Source: Microbacteriaceae bacterium
GTDB lineage: Bacteria; Actinomycetota; Actinomycetes; Actinomycetales; Microbacteriaceae
NCBI GenBank assembly: GCA_026785785.1
Contig: JAJAZI010000203.1
Coordinates: 1-5,907, forward strand
DNA: 5,907 nt
Direction: 5' to 3'
The position numbers and the translations under genes are program-made. Below the pieces are notes generated by a model, which worked only from the letters and a program-made list of their open reading frames with translations, was not told the DNA's origin and did not search any database. Shown here one piece after another: positions 4,568 to 5,907 of this stretch; positions within the stretch are counted from its first letter, which is position 1; the number at the start of each line of letters is the position of its first letter.

Positions 4568-5907
4568 ATGACCAAGCTCAGACTCGCCATCGTCGGAGCC
4601 GGCCCGGCCGGAATCTACGCCGCCGACATCCTGCTGAAGGCCGAGAGAAAGTTCGAGGTCTCGATCGACCTGTTCGAGCAGTTGCCGGCGCCCTATGGCC
4701 TCGTCCGGTACGGTGTCGCGCCCGACCACCCGCGGATCAAGGGCATCATCAACGCCCTGCGCGAGGTGCTCGACACCGGCCGCATCCGCCTCTTCGGCAA
4801 CGTTCTCTACGGTCGCGACATCACCCTCGCCGACCTGAAGAAGCACTACAACGCCGTGATCTTCGCCACAGGCGCCGTCCGTGATGCCGCGCTGACGATC
4901 CCCGGCACCGACCTCGCCGGAAGCTACGGCGCCGCCGAGTTCGTCAGCTGGTACGACGGGCACCCCGACTACCCGCGCGAGTGGCCGCTCGAGCACCGGG
5001 AGGTCGCCGTGATCGGCAATGGCAACGTCGCGCTCGATGTCGCCCGCACCCTCGCGAAGCCCGCGGACGACCTTCTATCGAGCGAGATCCCGGCGAAGGT
5101 CTACGAGGGCCTGAAGCGCTCGAAGGTCACCGACGTGCACGTCTTCGGGCGCCGCGGGCCGGCGCAGGTCAAGTTCACCCCGCTCGAACTGCGCGAGCTC
5201 GGCGAGATGCGCGACGTCGACGTGATCGTGCACGACGAGGACTTCGAGCTGGATGCCGCGTCCATCGCGGCGATCGAGACGAACAAGCAGATCTTCGTAC
5301 TCAACAAGGTGCTCAATTCCTGGCGCACCCGCGAGCCCGCGGGCGCCTCCCGCCGGTTGCACCTGCACTTCTGGGCCAAGCCGCTCGAGATCGTCGGCAC
5401 CGACAAGGTTGACGCGTTCCGGTACGAGCGCACCCGCCCCGATGGCGAGGGCGGCGTTGTCGGGACGGGCGAGATTCGCGAGATCCCCGTTCAGGCCGTC
5501 TACCGGGCGATCGGGTACTTCGGTTCTCCGCTCCCGGAGATCCCGTTCGACAGCAGGCACGGCGTGGTCCCGAACCGCGAGGGCCAGGTCATCGACGACA
5601 ACGACGAGCAGGTCCACGGCGTCTACGCCACCGGGTGGATCAAGCGCGGCCCGGTCGGACTCATCGGGCACACCAAGAGCGACGCCATGGAGACCATCCG
5701 CAACGTCATCAACGACCAGGCGAACTGGTGGTCCCCGGCCCTGCCCGACGAGGAATCGGTCACCGAGCTGCTCCGCAGTCGCGGCGTCGAGTACACCGAC
5801 CTCAACGGCTGGCGCCACCTCGACGAGCACGAGATCGCGCTCGGCGATGCCGAGGGGCGGCTGCGCGTCAAGGTCGTCCCTCGCGAGGAGATGGTGCGGG
5901 TATCGAA
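4568..5907 (+). CDS. fprA: FprA-like ferredoxin/flavodoxin-NADP+ reductase, 3' end outside window
   Basis: 446 residues are visible of an FAD- and NADP(H)-binding reductase of the adrenodoxin-reductase type, close to mycobacterial FprA (456 residues), so only about ten residues should be missing. It is expected to pass electrons from NADPH to ferredoxin or flavodoxin in the cytoplasm. The sequence shows the FAD Rossmann motif GAGPAG (10-15), the family block YGLVRYGVAPDHP (43-55), the NADP(H) motif GNGNVALDVAR (150-160), GRRGP (194-198) with arginines suited to the 2'-phosphate of NADPH, and the C-terminal FAD segment YATGWIKRGPVGLIGHTKSDA (353-373). No iron-sulfur cysteine cluster or fused ferredoxin domain is seen at the N-terminus, unlike FprB-type fusions. 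The glutamate synthase small subunit shares the fold but normally has an N-terminal cysteine-rich region, which is absent here. The frame is open to the window edge. Confidence 0.9.
   Translation, partial: MTKLRLAIVGAGPAGIYAADILLKAERKFEVSIDLFEQLPAPYGLVRYGVAPDHPRIKGIINALREVLDTGRIRLFGNVLYGRDITLADLKKHYNAVIFATGAVRDAALTIPGTDLAGSYGAAEFVSWYDGHPDYPREWPLEHREVAVIGNGNVALDVARTLAKPADDLLSSEIPAKVYEGLKRSKVTDVHVFGRRGPAQVKFTPLELRELGEMRDVDVIVHDEDFELDAASIAAIETNKQIFVLNKVLNSWRTREPAGASRRLHLHFWAKPLEIVGTDKVDAFRYERTRPDGEGGVVGTGEIREIPVQAVYRAIGYFGSPLPEIPFDSRHGVVPNREGQVIDDNDEQVHGVYATGWIKRGPVGLIGHTKSDAMETIRNVINDQANWWSPALPDEESVTELLRSRGVEYTDLNGWRHLDEHEIALGDAEGRLRVKVVPREEMVRVS

Noticed and set aside
5075..5830. Minus-strand open frame of about 250 codons opposite fprA
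   Set aside because: The plus-strand frame is a near-complete FprA with FAD and NADP motifs. The antisense product is rich in Val, Asp, Leu and Arg without family features.
1..5907. Mobile element, CRISPR array, tRNA/rRNA gene or phage remnant
   Set aside because: No terminal repeats, spacer-repeat pattern, transposase motif or RNA-gene signature was seen. Composition is even and the genes are core metabolic ones packed end to end.

Overview
The window looks like a chromosomal housekeeping segment from a high-GC Gram-positive bacterium. The best guess is Actinomycetota of the Microbacteriaceae type (a Leifsonia- or Microbacterium-like genus). This rests on very high third-position GC, GTG starts, leaderless-type promoters (TANNNT six or seven bases before the start codon), a menaquinone pathway and an FprA-type (adrenodoxin-reductase-like) NADPH reductase. 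The genus is an inference from style and gene content, not from a marker gene.

Layout: (1) positions 3-425, the 3' end of menD on the plus strand; (2) 448-1299, a PPK2-family polyphosphate:nucleotide phosphotransferase on the plus strand; (3) 1322-2566, menF (isochorismate synthase) on the minus strand, meeting the PPK2 gene tail to tail across 22 bases; (4) 2567-2681, a divergent promoter region holding a perfect 10-bp GC-only inverted repeat; (5) 2682-3446, menG/ubiE, the last methyltransferase of menaquinone synthesis; (6) 3481-4557, a long-chain trans-polyprenyl diphosphate synthase; (7) 4568 to the window end, an FprA-like ferredoxin/flavodoxin-NADP+ reductase lacking only its extreme C-terminus. 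No gap exceeds 115 bases, and no RNA gene, mobile element or CRISPR array is visible.

How the genes fit together: MenF makes isochorismate, MenD converts it with 2-oxoglutarate to SEPHCHC, the polyprenyl synthase supplies the isoprenoid tail that is later attached to the naphthoate ring, and MenG methylates demethylmenaquinone to menaquinone. menG, the polyprenyl synthase gene and fprA look like one plus-strand operon. The latter two have Shine-Dalgarno sites, while menG, menF and the PPK2 gene look leaderless. FprA supplies reduced ferredoxin or flavodoxin, and PPK2 links polyphosphate to nucleotide pools. Neither is an established menaquinone enzyme, so their linkage here may be only positional.

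I found no evidence of an undescribed multi-gene system. The points most worth a second look are non-coding or compositional: the inverted repeats between menF and menG, three matching leaderless promoters, and a marked preference for GGATGC over GGACGC that dictates Asp codon choice.
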